Shown here piece by piece: positions 1 through 7,928 of a DNA stretch of 64,000 nucleotides. A model generated the notes under the pieces. The model searched no databases. It was given only the letters and a program-made list of their open reading frames with translations, and had not been told where the DNA came from. Source of the stretch: DATBLE01 sp046735055 (GTDB taxonomy: Bacteria; Actinomycetota; Thermoleophilia; Gaiellales; Gaiellaceae); contig JBKPSO010000013.1 of NCBI GenBank assembly GCA_046735055.1, positions 1 to 64,000 of the forward strand. The letters run 5' to 3'. Position numbers and translations under genes: made by a program. Positions within the stretch are counted from its first letter, which is position 1. Each line of letters begins with the position of its first letter.

Positions 1-1
1 G

Positions 2-337
2 ATGGGGTGGAGTTTTCCGTGGGCGTCCTCGCTCGGCAGCGACTTCAACTTCGACTTCGACGTCTCGTTCACCGAGGAGCAACAGCGGAAGGGAGTCGTC
101 GATTACAACTTCCGCTCGATGGACGTGACGCCGGTCCTCGAGGCCGGCGGCGAGGGTCCTGTTGCCGAGGTCGCGGCCATGACCGGAACCGACGCGGCGA
201 CGTACACGCGAGAGGCTAGACGCGAGCCTCACTCTCGCTCCGCCCGCGTGACCCCGGTCAGGCCGGAACGCGTAACGCTGTCGTGCCGTTCTGGGGGGCG
301 ATCCGCCCTGCGTTCGCGAGCAGTCGCGCGACGATGA
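2..337 (+). pseudogene. Truncated DUF899 (thioredoxin-like) protein, 5' end outside window
   Basis: The first ~70 codons carry the hallmark DUF899 block: GWSFPW near the start, then GSDFNFDF, VSFTEEQ, and a YNF/MDVTP stretch. In this family about 60-80 more residues follow, with an HTYSxYARG block and a DxxPKGR-like end. Here, after the TYTRE stretch near base 210, the frame continues into Arg-rich sequence unlike the family and stops at 337, overlapping the 3' end of the convergent rhomboid gene. The N-terminal part lies before the window. A 3' deletion or frameshift is the simplest reading. The family is a predicted thiol-oxidoreductase-like fold of unsettled function. Confidence 0.6.
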
Positions 338-965
338 CGCCGAAGACGAAGCCGCCGACATGGGCGAAGAAGGCCACGCCGCCGCCATTCGAGTTGGCGC
401 CGAAGATGCCAAAGTTCGCCTCGATGAGCTGGTAGAGGAACCACGCGCCGAGGAAGAACCAGGCCGACAGCTGCACCGGGAAGACGACGACGAGTCCGCG
501 CACGGTCGAATGGGGGTAGAGGACGAAGTAGGCTCCGAGCACAGCGGCGATCGCGCCGCTGGCGCCCAGGTTGGGCACGCGCGCCTCGGCTGCGGTACCA
601 AAGAGAAGCGTCATCAGCGTCTGAGCCATCGTCGCAGCAAACCCGCCTGCGAAGTAGAACGCGAGGTAACGGAGCGGGCCGAAGGCGTCCTCGACGTTCT
701 TGCCGAACACGGCCAGGAAGAGCATGTTGCCCAAGATGTGGTCCCAGCTCCCGTGCAGGAACATCGCGGTGATCCAGCTGACCCCCCAGGATTCGGGCCC
801 ATGACACGAGTTGTTGACCGTGCAGGGATAGAAGGAAGCATGGAACACCGCCGATCGCAGGTGCGGGAGCTCATAGAACAGCCAGACCGCGAAGTTGGCA
901 ACGATCAGCGAGACGTTGACAATGGGGAAGCGTCGAGCTGGAACTCCATCGGAGAGGGGAAGCAC
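258..965 (-). CDS. Rhomboid family intramembrane serine protease
   Basis: 235 residues with about six hydrophobic segments. Rhomboid landmarks are in order: an early membrane helix, the HGSWDHILGNMLFL block (HxxxHxxxN type) around residues 70-85, GASGA carrying the catalytic serine near residue 135, and HVGGFVFG carrying the catalytic histidine near residue 205. A Cys pair in the first loop (YPCTVNNSC) could form an extracytoplasmic disulfide. Rhomboids cleave substrate transmembrane helices within the membrane; the substrate here is unknown. The gene converges on the truncated DUF899 gene, and its upstream neighbour is divergent. Family membership is firm from the Ser/His motifs. Confidence 0.9.
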   Translation of the reverse strand: MLPLSDGVPARRFPIVNVSLIVANFAVWLFYELPHLRSAVFHASFYPCTVNNSCHGPESWGVSWITAMFLHGSWDHILGNMLFLAVFGKNVEDAFGPLRYLAFYFAGGFAATMAQTLMTLLFGTAAEARVPNLGASGAIAAVLGAYFVLYPHSTVRGLVVVFPVQLSAWFFLGAWFLYQLIEANFGIFGANSNGGGVAFFAHVGGFVFGVIVARLLANAGRIAPQNGTTALRVPA

Positions 966-1249
966 ACGGGGAGTCTTTCAGTTGGCCGGCGGCAGCGAGA
1001 AAACATCCGGAGAATTACCGATACTTCCCTTTGGGATGAGCCGATTCGAGCGGGCGTGCCACTGATTCCGATCTCGGCCGTCTTCGACGTCAGCATCACG
1101 GTGCTGTCCTGACGTCGTCGGCAGGCGTCCGGGACGAGCCGGCGCGATCAGCCGATCGCTCCTGGCGCGTCGCGCTGCTGACTGAAACCGAGCCGGGGCG
1201 CCGGAATAGACGAACGATCGACTCGGTCTTCCTGGTCTGGGCAGCGATC

Positions 1250-3505
1250 GTGATCGGGCTGTCGGCCGCGATTGCATCCTCGGCCCCAGGACACGACCGT
1301 GATGTCGCGGAGGCGCTGACGACGGTGTTCGGGTGGGCCGGTGCACTGTGGCGGACTGCGTTCTTCGGCCTGCTCGGGCTCGCGGTCGTGATCCTCGTCG
1401 ACGTTGTGCTGCGCCGACGCTGGGACCTTGCGCGCGATCTGCTCGTCGCGGCGGTCGCCGTAGTCGGAGTGGCCATCCTTCTGGGTCAGGCCGTCGAGTC
1501 CGATTGGTCTCCAATCAAGGTGCACCTGTTGTCCCGCTGGGGTTACCCCGAGCTGAGGCTTGCCGGCGCGACTGCGGTGATCGTCGTCGTCGGCCCGGAG
1601 CTCGTCCGCACGGTTCGCGTGGTCGCCACCTGGCTCGTTCCGTTTGCAGGTTTGGGCGCCGTTGTGCTCGGCGCGGCGCTCCCGTCCGGGGCGCTCGCGG
1701 GGCTCGCACTCGGTCTGGGCGCGGGTGCGCTCGCGCGGCTGATCTTCGGCTCCGCGGCGGGCGTGCCACCGACGGCGCAGGTACGCGACGCACTGGTGTC
1801 GCTCGGGGTCGAGGTGAGCGACCTGCGGCCGTCGGCGCAGCAGCACGTCGGCGCCGCGGAATATCTCGGCCACGACACCGAGGGACACCCTCTGAGGGTG
1901 AGGGTGCTGGGTCGGGATGCGCAGGACACGCAACGCCTCGCCCGGCAGTGGCGCCTTCTTTCTTACAGGGATCCCCCGCGAAGCGCCCCCGCCGGTCGAC
2001 TGGAGCAGGTCGAGCACCACGCGCTGGCCACCCTCATGGCGGCACAGGCCGGCGTTCGGGTTCCCGAAGTCGTGATCGCAGCCCTCGGTCCCGACGGGGG
2101 CGCGCTCGTGGTCACACGCCAGCCGGACGTCGACCCGCTCGAGCTTTCGCGGCCCGATGAGGTGAGCGACGGGACGCTCGAGGAGCTGTTGCAGCAGGTC
2201 GGCCGGCTGCATTCCGCGGGCATCTCGCACGGCAGGCTCAATGCGAGCAACGTGCTCGTCGACGACGACGGCCCGATGCTGGTCGACCTTTCGACCGCAA
2301 CGCTCGGCGCCCCGCAGTCGGCCCTCGACATGGACGTGGCCGAGCTTCTCGTCGCCTGCACCATCCTCATGGGCCCTGACCGTGCGCTGGGCAAAGTCGT
2401 CGAGGCCGGCTGGGGCGATGCGGTCGGCCGGGCCCTGCCGTACCTGCAACGGGCTGCGCTCACGCCCCATCTCCGGGACCTCGCGCGCTCGCACGAGATC
2501 GGTCTCAAGGATCTTCGGACGCAAGCGGCCGAAGCCACCGGTCAGGAAGTCCCGGAGGTCGTCTCGCTGCGGCGGATGCGTCCCCGGGACCTCGTCCTCA
2601 CGGCAATGGTGGGTGTGGCCGCCTACCTGCTGATCACGCAGCTCGCGAAGATCGGATTCGGGACGATCGCCGACGAACTACGCCACGCTGAGGTTGCCTG
2701 GATCGTCGTCGGGATCATCACCGCCCAGCTCACCTTCCTCTTCGGGGGAGTGTCATTCCGCGGCGCCGTGCCCACGCCGCTCCCGCTACTTCCCTGCGTC
2801 GTGCTGCAGTCTGCGATCAAGTTCATCAACCTCACCGTGCCGAGCTCGGCCGGCCGCATCGGCATCAACGTCCGATTCCTGCAGCGGATTGGTGCTCCGA
2901 CTCCCCAGGCCTTCGCCGCCGGCGCGGTCGACGACGTCTCGGAGAAAATCGTCGAGATCGGGCTCGTCCTGCTGACGCTCCCGTTCGTCCACATCGCCGT
3001 CAAAGCCGGCGACCTGAAGGGCGGCGTGCCGTCCGGGCGTCTGATCGCGACGGTGATCATCCTCCTCGTTCTGATCGTCCTTTCCTTGCTCTTCGTCCCG
3101 TCCATCCGAGCCAAGGTTCTTCCCTCGATCCGCAGCGCGTTCTCCGGTCTCTGGGCCGTGGCTCGCGACCGGCGCAAGCGACTCGAGTTGTTCGGCGGAC
3201 AGCTGGGTGTCGAGGCCTTCTACGCGCTCACCCTCGGGGCCGCATGTCTGGCCTACGGGGCTCATCTCACCTTCGCCCAGCTCCTGCTCGTCAACACCGC
3301 CGCGTCTGCGTTCTCCAGCCTCATACCTTCGCCGGGCGGAGTTGGGACCGCAGAGGCGAGCCTGACCGCCGGTCTCGTCGCGATGGGAGTCGAAAACTCG
3401 ACCGCGTTCGCGATTGCGTTCACCCACCGCCTATGCACCTACTACCTGCCTCCAATCTGGGGGTATTTCTCGATGCAATGGCTGCAGCGGAAGGCGTACA
3501 TCTAG
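1250..3505 (+). CDS. Membrane protein: degenerate kinase-like domain fused to flippase-like (LPG synthase TM-type) domain
   Basis: 751 residues from GTG 1250. The N-terminal ~150 residues hold several hydrophobic segments. Residues ~170-430 resemble a protein-kinase or aminoglycoside-kinase fold, with an HGRLNASN loop (His327) and a VDLSTA loop (Asp346). The catalytic Asp of the usual HGDL/HRDL loop is Arg329, so it looks catalytically dead. Residues ~445-745 are a polytopic UPF0104/lysylphosphatidylglycerol-synthase transmembrane-type domain (NLTVPSSAGRIG and PSPGGVGTAEA motifs), a family linked to lipid transfer or flipping. The frame stays open upstream to about 1040 with hydrophobic sequence but no ATG/GTG/TTG before 1250, so the real start may be an unusual codon (CTG 1109 is possible) and the first helix may be clipped here. 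Confidence 0.75.
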   Translation: MIGLSAAIASSAPGHDRDVAEALTTVFGWAGALWRTAFFGLLGLAVVILVDVVLRRRWDLARDLLVAAVAVVGVAILLGQAVESDWSPIKVHLLSRWGYPELRLAGATAVIVVVGPELVRTVRVVATWLVPFAGLGAVVLGAALPSGALAGLALGLGAGALARLIFGSAAGVPPTAQVRDALVSLGVEVSDLRPSAQQHVGAAEYLGHDTEGHPLRVRVLGRDAQDTQRLARQWRLLSYRDPPRSAPAGRLEQVEHHALATLMAAQAGVRVPEVVIAALGPDGGALVVTRQPDVDPLELSRPDEVSDGTLEELLQQVGRLHSAGISHGRLNASNVLVDDDGPMLVDLSTATLGAPQSALDMDVAELLVACTILMGPDRALGKVVEAGWGDAVGRALPYLQRAALTPHLRDLARSHEIGLKDLRTQAAEATGQEVPEVVSLRRMRPRDLVLTAMVGVAAYLLITQLAKIGFGTIADELRHAEVAWIVVGIITAQLTFLFGGVSFRGAVPTPLPLLPCVVLQSAIKFINLTVPSSAGRIGINVRFLQRIGAPTPQAFAAGAVDDVSEKIVEIGLVLLTLPFVHIAVKAGDLKGGVPSGRLIATVIILLVLIVLSLLFVPSIRAKVLPSIRSAFSGLWAVARDRRKRLELFGGQLGVEAFYALTLGAACLAYGAHLTFAQLLLVNTAASAFSSLIPSPGGVGTAEASLTAGLVAMGVENSTAFAIAFTHRLCTYYLPPIWGYFSMQWLQRKAYI

Positions 3506-3548
3506 TCTGGGAGCTACCGGCCGCGCCCCCGGTTGTAAGCTGGACCGC

Positions 3549-3779
3549 GTGACGGAGGACGCCAATCGCCCGAAGCGGAGGGGCAACATCCCTCATCCAA
3601 GCCTCTTCGACCTGCTCAGGTTCGCGTTCTTCTCGGGCCTGCTCCTTCTCGCGGCATGGATCGCCGGCACCGGCCGCGTCGCTTACGACTTCGCCATGCT
3701 CATCGTGGCCGGGGCGCTTGTCTATGCCCTACTCGATCTTGTCGACTACGAAATCGTGAAGAGGAAAAGGCAAGGCTAG
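3549..3779 (+). CDS. Small two-helix membrane protein (DUF4229-like)
   Basis: 76 residues from GTG 3549. A basic N-terminus (NRPKRRG) is followed by PSLFDLLRFAFFSGLLLLAAW and a second hydrophobic stretch (AMLIVAGALVYALLDLV), then a short charged tail with KRKRQG. This two-helix layout resembles small actinobacterial DUF4229-type proteins of unknown function, but the match is by layout only. It starts 43 bases after the flippase-like gene on the same strand and may be co-transcribed. No catalytic residues are evident. Confidence 0.6.
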   Translation: MTEDANRPKRRGNIPHPSLFDLLRFAFFSGLLLLAAWIAGTGRVAYDFAMLIVAGALVYALLDLVDYEIVKRKRQG

Positions 3780-3875
3780 AACCTCCTCCTGGTGCTGGGT
3801 CGAGCTCGGGTTCCCGCGTAATGCGCGACCTCGACGACTTCGCTCGCGTGGCGTCTTGATCCGCCCGCCCGGTCG

Positions 3876-5954
3876 CTAACGCTTGCGAGCGGAAACCCGC
3901 TCGGGGGCCCCGAGCTGAGGTTGTAGGTCGGACCGTCTGCCGAGCTCGATCTCCCCGCGTGCGAACGCGTCGACCCTGCCCCAGCGCCCGGGGATCCCCA
4001 GCAGAGCAAGCGCGTCGATGCCGCTCGGGAGGGCAGGGTCGACGACGAGGTGATCGCCGACCGGCTCGAGGCCAAGCATCGTTCGTACCAACAGCAGTGG
4101 CGCGCCCGTCGACCAGGCCTGAGGGCTGCACGCTGTTGGGTACTGAACCGGATACCTGGTCGCCTCCCGCTCGTAGCCGCCGAACGCCTCCGGCAGACGA
4201 CCGTCGAAGAAGGCGGCGGCGTTGAGGATGCCGGCCGCGATCTGTGCTGCCTCTCGCTTGAAGCCGTAGCGGCGCAGCCCCCAGGCGATGAACGAGTTGT
4301 CGAACGGCCAGATCGTGCCGACGTGGTAGCCGATCGGATTGAACCGTCCTTCTCCTTCCGCGAGCGTGCGGACACCCCAGCCTGTAAAGAGCCGTGGCCC
4401 CATCAGATGGCGCGCGACTGCCCTCGCCTTCGACTTGTCGACGATCCCGCTCCACAGCAGATGGCCGTTGTTCGAGCTCAACGCGTCGACCTGGTTGCCG
4501 TCCGCGTCCAACGCGAGCGCGAAGTACTCATCCTTCTCGACCCAGAAGTCGCGGTTGAAACGGCGCTTCAGGTCGGCCGCCTGCTTCTCGAGCTCCGCGG
4601 CGAAGGTCGGATCGTGCCAGATCTCGCGTGCGAGCCGGGCGCCGCGGAGCTTCGCATCGTAGGCGTAGCCCTGCAGCTCACAGGTCGCGCGCGGGAATCC
4701 CGGCAGCCGCCCGTCACGGTAGGAGATGGAATCCCAGGAGTCCTTCCAGCACTGATTCTCGAGGCCGGTCTTCTCGTTCCGGCGCCGATAAGACACGTAG
4801 CCATTGCCCATCAGATCCGCGTACGCATCGATCCAGTTCAGCGCTGCGCGAGCCTCTTGCTCGAGCTCGCGCACAAGGCTCCTGTCGCCGGTCCAGCGCT
4901 CGTACTCGTCCAGCAGCACGACATAGAGCGGCGTTGCGTCAGCGCATCCGTAGTACGGCGAATGCGGCCGCTCCTCGAACGCGGTCATCTCCCCGTAGCG
5001 CATCTCGTGCAAGATCCGACCCGGGTCCTCGTCGCGGAAGTCGTCGATGCGCGTGCCCTGCCAGAGCCCGAGCACACGGAGCGTAGTGGCCGCCAACTCC
5101 GGGGTGAACGGCAGCGCCTGGAGGCTGGTAAAGACGCTGTCCCGCCCGAACATGGTCATGAACCAGGGCAGGCCGGCGGCCGGCAGGCTCTTGCCCGGCG
5201 TGATCGGCGGCGAGTAGCGAAGGGCGGCGAGATCGACGAGGCTGCGCCGGTAGGTGACCCTGAGCGGCTCCCAGTCGCACTCGAGCCGAGGAGCATCACG
5301 AACCCAGCGTTCGAGGTTCGCCTCCATGCTCTCGCGGCGTCGTCTCTGCGCCGACGGAAGCTGCACACCTCGGGCGCTGATATCGATCTCAGTCGACCAC
5401 TCACCGTGGGGCTCCAGGTGAACGTCGAAGGTCAGACCGTTCTTGTCGATCCGGGCCGGAGCGGTCGCCGAGATCACCGTCGAGCGAATGAACCTCTGCC
5501 GCTCGTAGCCGAGCAGCAGCTTGCCGTCCTCGATCCGATTGCTGTACTGGCCTTTCTTCTTCAGTGCGTCCTTGACCTCGAACAGGTCGGCGAAGTCGGA
5601 CGCCGCCTCGACCCGCACAGTCAGGTCGACCGGCTCGTCGTCATGGTTCAAGATCGTCAGCTCCTCACGGAAACCGCCGCCGACCGATCGCCGGCGAATC
5701 ACAGACAGCTTCGCGTCGACGTAGACGGTTCCAGTTCCCGGAACGAGGAAGAAGCGCGTCTCGAAGTAGCTGAGATCGTCGACCGAGAGCGGGTTCAAGC
5801 GTTGGCCGTCCACGGTCAGCACCCACCTCGAAAGGAAGCGCGTGTCAAACGAGAAGAGCCCGGTCGGATCAGTCGCCGACGCCTCGATGTCCCCTCGCCG
5901 ATCGCTGACGACGAACGTGTTTCCGTCCAAGATCTTCACAAGGTCATCGTTCAT
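3876..5954 (-). CDS. Glycogen debranching-type amylo-alpha-1,6-glucosidase (GDE_N-bis family)
   Basis: 692 residues. Residues 1-200 form the N-terminal beta-rich domain of the bacterial debranching/GH63-like family (LLDGNTF-type opening, SFDTRFLSRW, a stretch ending with FRIEDG-like charged sequence). Residues ~230-650 form an (alpha/alpha)6 glycosidase barrel with GLPWFMTMFGRDS, YYGCADATPLYV, GLENQCWKDSWDS and YHVGTIWPFDN motifs, the last two supplying acidic residues typical of GH15/63-like active sites. It probably hydrolyses alpha-linked oligosaccharides or trehalose-type sugars in the cytosol; there is no signal peptide. Its ATG overlaps the stop of the SCP2 gene upstream (ATGA), so the two are translationally coupled. 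The exact substrate cannot be read from sequence. Confidence 0.85.
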   Translation of the reverse strand: MNDDLVKILDGNTFVVSDRRGDIEASATDPTGLFSFDTRFLSRWVLTVDGQRLNPLSVDDLSYFETRFFLVPGTGTVYVDAKLSVIRRRSVGGGFREELTILNHDDEPVDLTVRVEAASDFADLFEVKDALKKKGQYSNRIEDGKLLLGYERQRFIRSTVISATAPARIDKNGLTFDVHLEPHGEWSTEIDISARGVQLPSAQRRRRESMEANLERWVRDAPRLECDWEPLRVTYRRSLVDLAALRYSPPITPGKSLPAAGLPWFMTMFGRDSVFTSLQALPFTPELAATTLRVLGLWQGTRIDDFRDEDPGRILHEMRYGEMTAFEERPHSPYYGCADATPLYVVLLDEYERWTGDRSLVRELEQEARAALNWIDAYADLMGNGYVSYRRRNEKTGLENQCWKDSWDSISYRDGRLPGFPRATCELQGYAYDAKLRGARLAREIWHDPTFAAELEKQAADLKRRFNRDFWVEKDEYFALALDADGNQVDALSSNNGHLLWSGIVDKSKARAVARHLMGPRLFTGWGVRTLAEGEGRFNPIGYHVGTIWPFDNSFIAWGLRRYGFKREAAQIAAGILNAAAFFDGRLPEAFGGYEREATRYPVQYPTACSPQAWSTGAPLLLVRTMLGLEPVGDHLVVDPALPSGIDALALLGIPGRWGRVDAFARGEIELGRRSDLQPQLGAPERVSARKR

Positions 5955-6328
5955 CGCCGATCCCTCCCGCGGCCTGCGCTCCGCCGGCGTGACTTCCGAG
6001 TCGCGGGTCCGGGCATGATCCGCTGGAAGAAGACCAGCAGCTCCGGATCGCCCTCGAGTGTCATCTCGCCCCGCAGATAGGCGGCCATCGCGTTGACGTC
6101 GCCGGTCACCATCTCGTCGAAGCGCGTTCTCTCCGCGCGGACGATGCAGTCGGCGGCGGCGTTCTTGCGCGCCACGGAAAGATCACCCCTGTCGAGCGTC
6201 ACGAGCCAGCGATCGGTCCGACGGCCCTCGACGAGATCGAAGCGGACCGTCCCTTTCGCCTTCTCCAGCAGCGGCTCGTGTCCACGATCGCCCAGTCCTC
6301 CGAAAAACTCCGCGGTCGAATCGGTCAT
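5951..6328 (-). CDS. SCP2 sterol-binding-domain protein
   Basis: 125 residues. The central part (TVRFDLVEGRRTDRWLVTLDRGDLSVARKNAAADCIVRAE, followed by a TGDVNAMAAYLRGEMTLEGD block) is the SCP2/SterolTransf fold, where the DxxAxxxAxLxGxxxxxGD-like segment near residue 95 is typical. The tail is very basic. These domains bind hydrophobic ligands or serve as accessory domains. ATG 6328 is chosen over GTG 6334 because AAGGAGG at 6337-6343 lies 8 bases from the ATG and only 2 from the GTG. It is the first gene of a two-gene operon with the debranching-type enzyme; the functional link is unclear. Confidence 0.8.
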   Translation of the reverse strand: MTDSTAEFFGGLGDRGHEPLLEKAKGTVRFDLVEGRRTDRWLVTLDRGDLSVARKNAAADCIVRAERTRFDEMVTGDVNAMAAYLRGEMTLEGDPELLVFFQRIMPGPATRKSRRRSAGRGRDRR

Positions 6329-6440
6329 CGCCACACCTCCTTGAGATACCCCGCCGGTAATCCCCGGACGGGTTCTGGACGAACCCCAAGTCCATCAGCT
6401 TTCGTGCGACACCTGGTCTGCTCCCCTTCAGGCTGCGTGG

Positions 6441-7817
6441 TTAGTTGGTTTCGGCCATCTTCCCAGGTCTGGGCGACTTCCGCGGGGGTGCGGTAAGCAC
6501 GGAGTCGATCACGATGCGGCCGCTCTTGACCACGGTCTCGACGAGGTTCGTACCGAATCGGTTGATGATCATCCCATGCTCGGGAACGGCCCACACGATG
6601 AGGTCGGCCAGCTTGCCCACCTCCAGGCTGCCGCGGTCGTGGCCGCGGTCGAGCGCGATCGCGGCGTTCATCGTCGCCATGTGCCAGATCTCGGCGTAGC
6701 CGAGTCGGAAGAGGCGAGCGGCGAGCTGCATGGCCGTCTGCATCGACAGCGACGGGCAGCTGCCCGGGTTGTAGTCGGTGGCGAGGGCCACGCAGGCACC
6801 GAGGTCGACGAGCCGGCGGACGAGGGTCGGCAGGTACGCCTTGGGTGGCGCTGATGCCACTGACGGGCCCCCGTCGGCATGCACGCCCGGGACCATCTCG
6901 AGCATGTGGTGCGTCACGCCGGGGAGCAGCACGGCGACGGTGTTGCTCGCGGCGAGCGCGACCAGGTCAGCGTCGGTGGCGTACTCGAAGTGATCGACGG
7001 AGGCCGCCCGCTGCTCGACGGCGAACGCGGTGCCCCCCGCCGGCCCGGTCTGGTCAGCGTGCACGCGGATGCCGAGCCCGTGCCGGCGCGCTGCGGCCGC
7101 GATCCGGTCGCACTCCTCGCGGGTGAAGCCCACCGGGTCGACGCACACGTCGCAGTACTCCGCCAGGCCCACCGCCTCGGGCAGCAGGTCGACGACCAGG
7201 TCGACGTACTCCTCGCGCCGGCCCGCGTACTCCGCGGGCAGCACGTGTGCGCCGAGGTAGGTGCTCACCACGTCGACGGGGTGCTCGAGGCCGGCGGCGA
7301 CCTGGAGCAGACGCAGCTCCGTGTCGCGGTCGAGCCCGTAGCCCGACTTCGTCTCCAGCGTCGTCGTGCCGTGCGCGAGGGCCTCGTCGAGGTCGCCCAT
7401 GGCCTGGCGCCGAAGGTCCTCGGTCGACGCCGCGCGGGTGCGCTCGACCGTCCAGCGAATGCCGTGGTCGAGGTCGCGCACCGGACGCCCGAGCACGCGG
7501 TCCTCCCACTCCTCGTGCCGGCTGCCGGCGTAGACCAAGTGGGTGTGCGGGTCGACCAGGCCGGGCGAGACGACCTTGCCCGTCGCGTCGACCACCCGGT
7601 CACCGTCGTACGCCGCGAGGATCTCGGCGGTGGGTCCGACCGCGACGACCCGGTCGCCCGCGACGGCGATGGCCCCGTCCGCGATCACCTCGAGGGCGGC
7701 CAGATCGGCGCCGCGCACCCCGCGCCCGTCGGCCCCGGCGCAGATGAGCAGCTCGGCCGCATGGACCACCAGCAGGTCGACCATCTGCCGCGCGAGGGGG
7801 CTCGTATCGGTTCCCAT
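6441..7817 (-). CDS. hutI: Imidazolonepropionase
   Basis: 458 residues of the amidohydrolase superfamily. It has the metal-binding DPHTHLVYAG motif near residue 97, ETKSGYGL, STYLGAHVLP, HADQTG, SVDHFEY and LATDYNPGSCPSLSMQ, all in the order of known HutI proteins. HutI hydrolyses 4-imidazolone-5-propionate to N-formimidoyl-L-glutamate, the third step of histidine degradation. It is transcribed away from hutU across a 111-base gap containing a perfect inverted repeat (7853-7874). The N-terminal ~50 residues include an extra acidic/glycine segment relative to compact HutI proteins. Function in histidine (or methylated-histidine) catabolism is well supported by neighbours. Confidence 0.93.
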   Translation of the reverse strand: MGTDTSPLARQMVDLLVVHAAELLICAGADGRGVRGADLAALEVIADGAIAVAGDRVVAVGPTAEILAAYDGDRVVDATGKVVSPGLVDPHTHLVYAGSRHEEWEDRVLGRPVRDLDHGIRWTVERTRAASTEDLRRQAMGDLDEALAHGTTTLETKSGYGLDRDTELRLLQVAAGLEHPVDVVSTYLGAHVLPAEYAGRREEYVDLVVDLLPEAVGLAEYCDVCVDPVGFTREECDRIAAAARRHGLGIRVHADQTGPAGGTAFAVEQRAASVDHFEYATDADLVALAASNTVAVLLPGVTHHMLEMVPGVHADGGPSVASAPPKAYLPTLVRRLVDLGACVALATDYNPGSCPSLSMQTAMQLAARLFRLGYAEIWHMATMNAAIALDRGHDRGSLEVGKLADLIVWAVPEHGMIINRFGTNLVETVVKSGRIVIDSVLTAPPRKSPRPGKMAETN

Positions 7818-7827
7818 GCAGCGGCAA

Positions 7828-7833
7828 CGTATA
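7828..7833 (-). promoter_or_regulatory. Possible -10 element for hutI
   Basis: On the minus strand TATACG lies 10 bases before the hutI ATG, with no Shine-Dalgarno sequence in between. This spacing would put the transcript start at or next to the ATG, as in leaderless actinobacterial genes. No convincing -35 box is visible. Confidence 0.3.
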
Positions 7834-7852
7834 GTCTGCCGAGAAACTCAAT

Positions 7853-7874
7853 GGGGTTAGCGTGACGTAACCCC
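7853..7874. promoter_or_regulatory. Perfect inverted repeat between hutI and hutU (candidate operator)
   Basis: Seven-base arms GGGGTTA and TAACCCC are separated by 8 bases. It sits between the divergent hutI and hutU starts, 54 bases before the hutU GTG. It has no following T-run, so an operator is likelier than a terminator. No regulator gene is adjacent to this gap; the IclR gene at 12121-12921 is the closest candidate. Confidence 0.45.
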
Positions 7875-7928
7875 GTCCGCAGCTCAGCCTGCCGTACGGA
7901 GTCCGCTGCGCGGCATGAAGGAGCAGCG

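Noticed and set aside
4050..6080. A 676-codon plus-strand reading frame opposite the debranching enzyme
   Set aside because: No family resemblance; it mirrors the codon bias of the real minus-strand gene.
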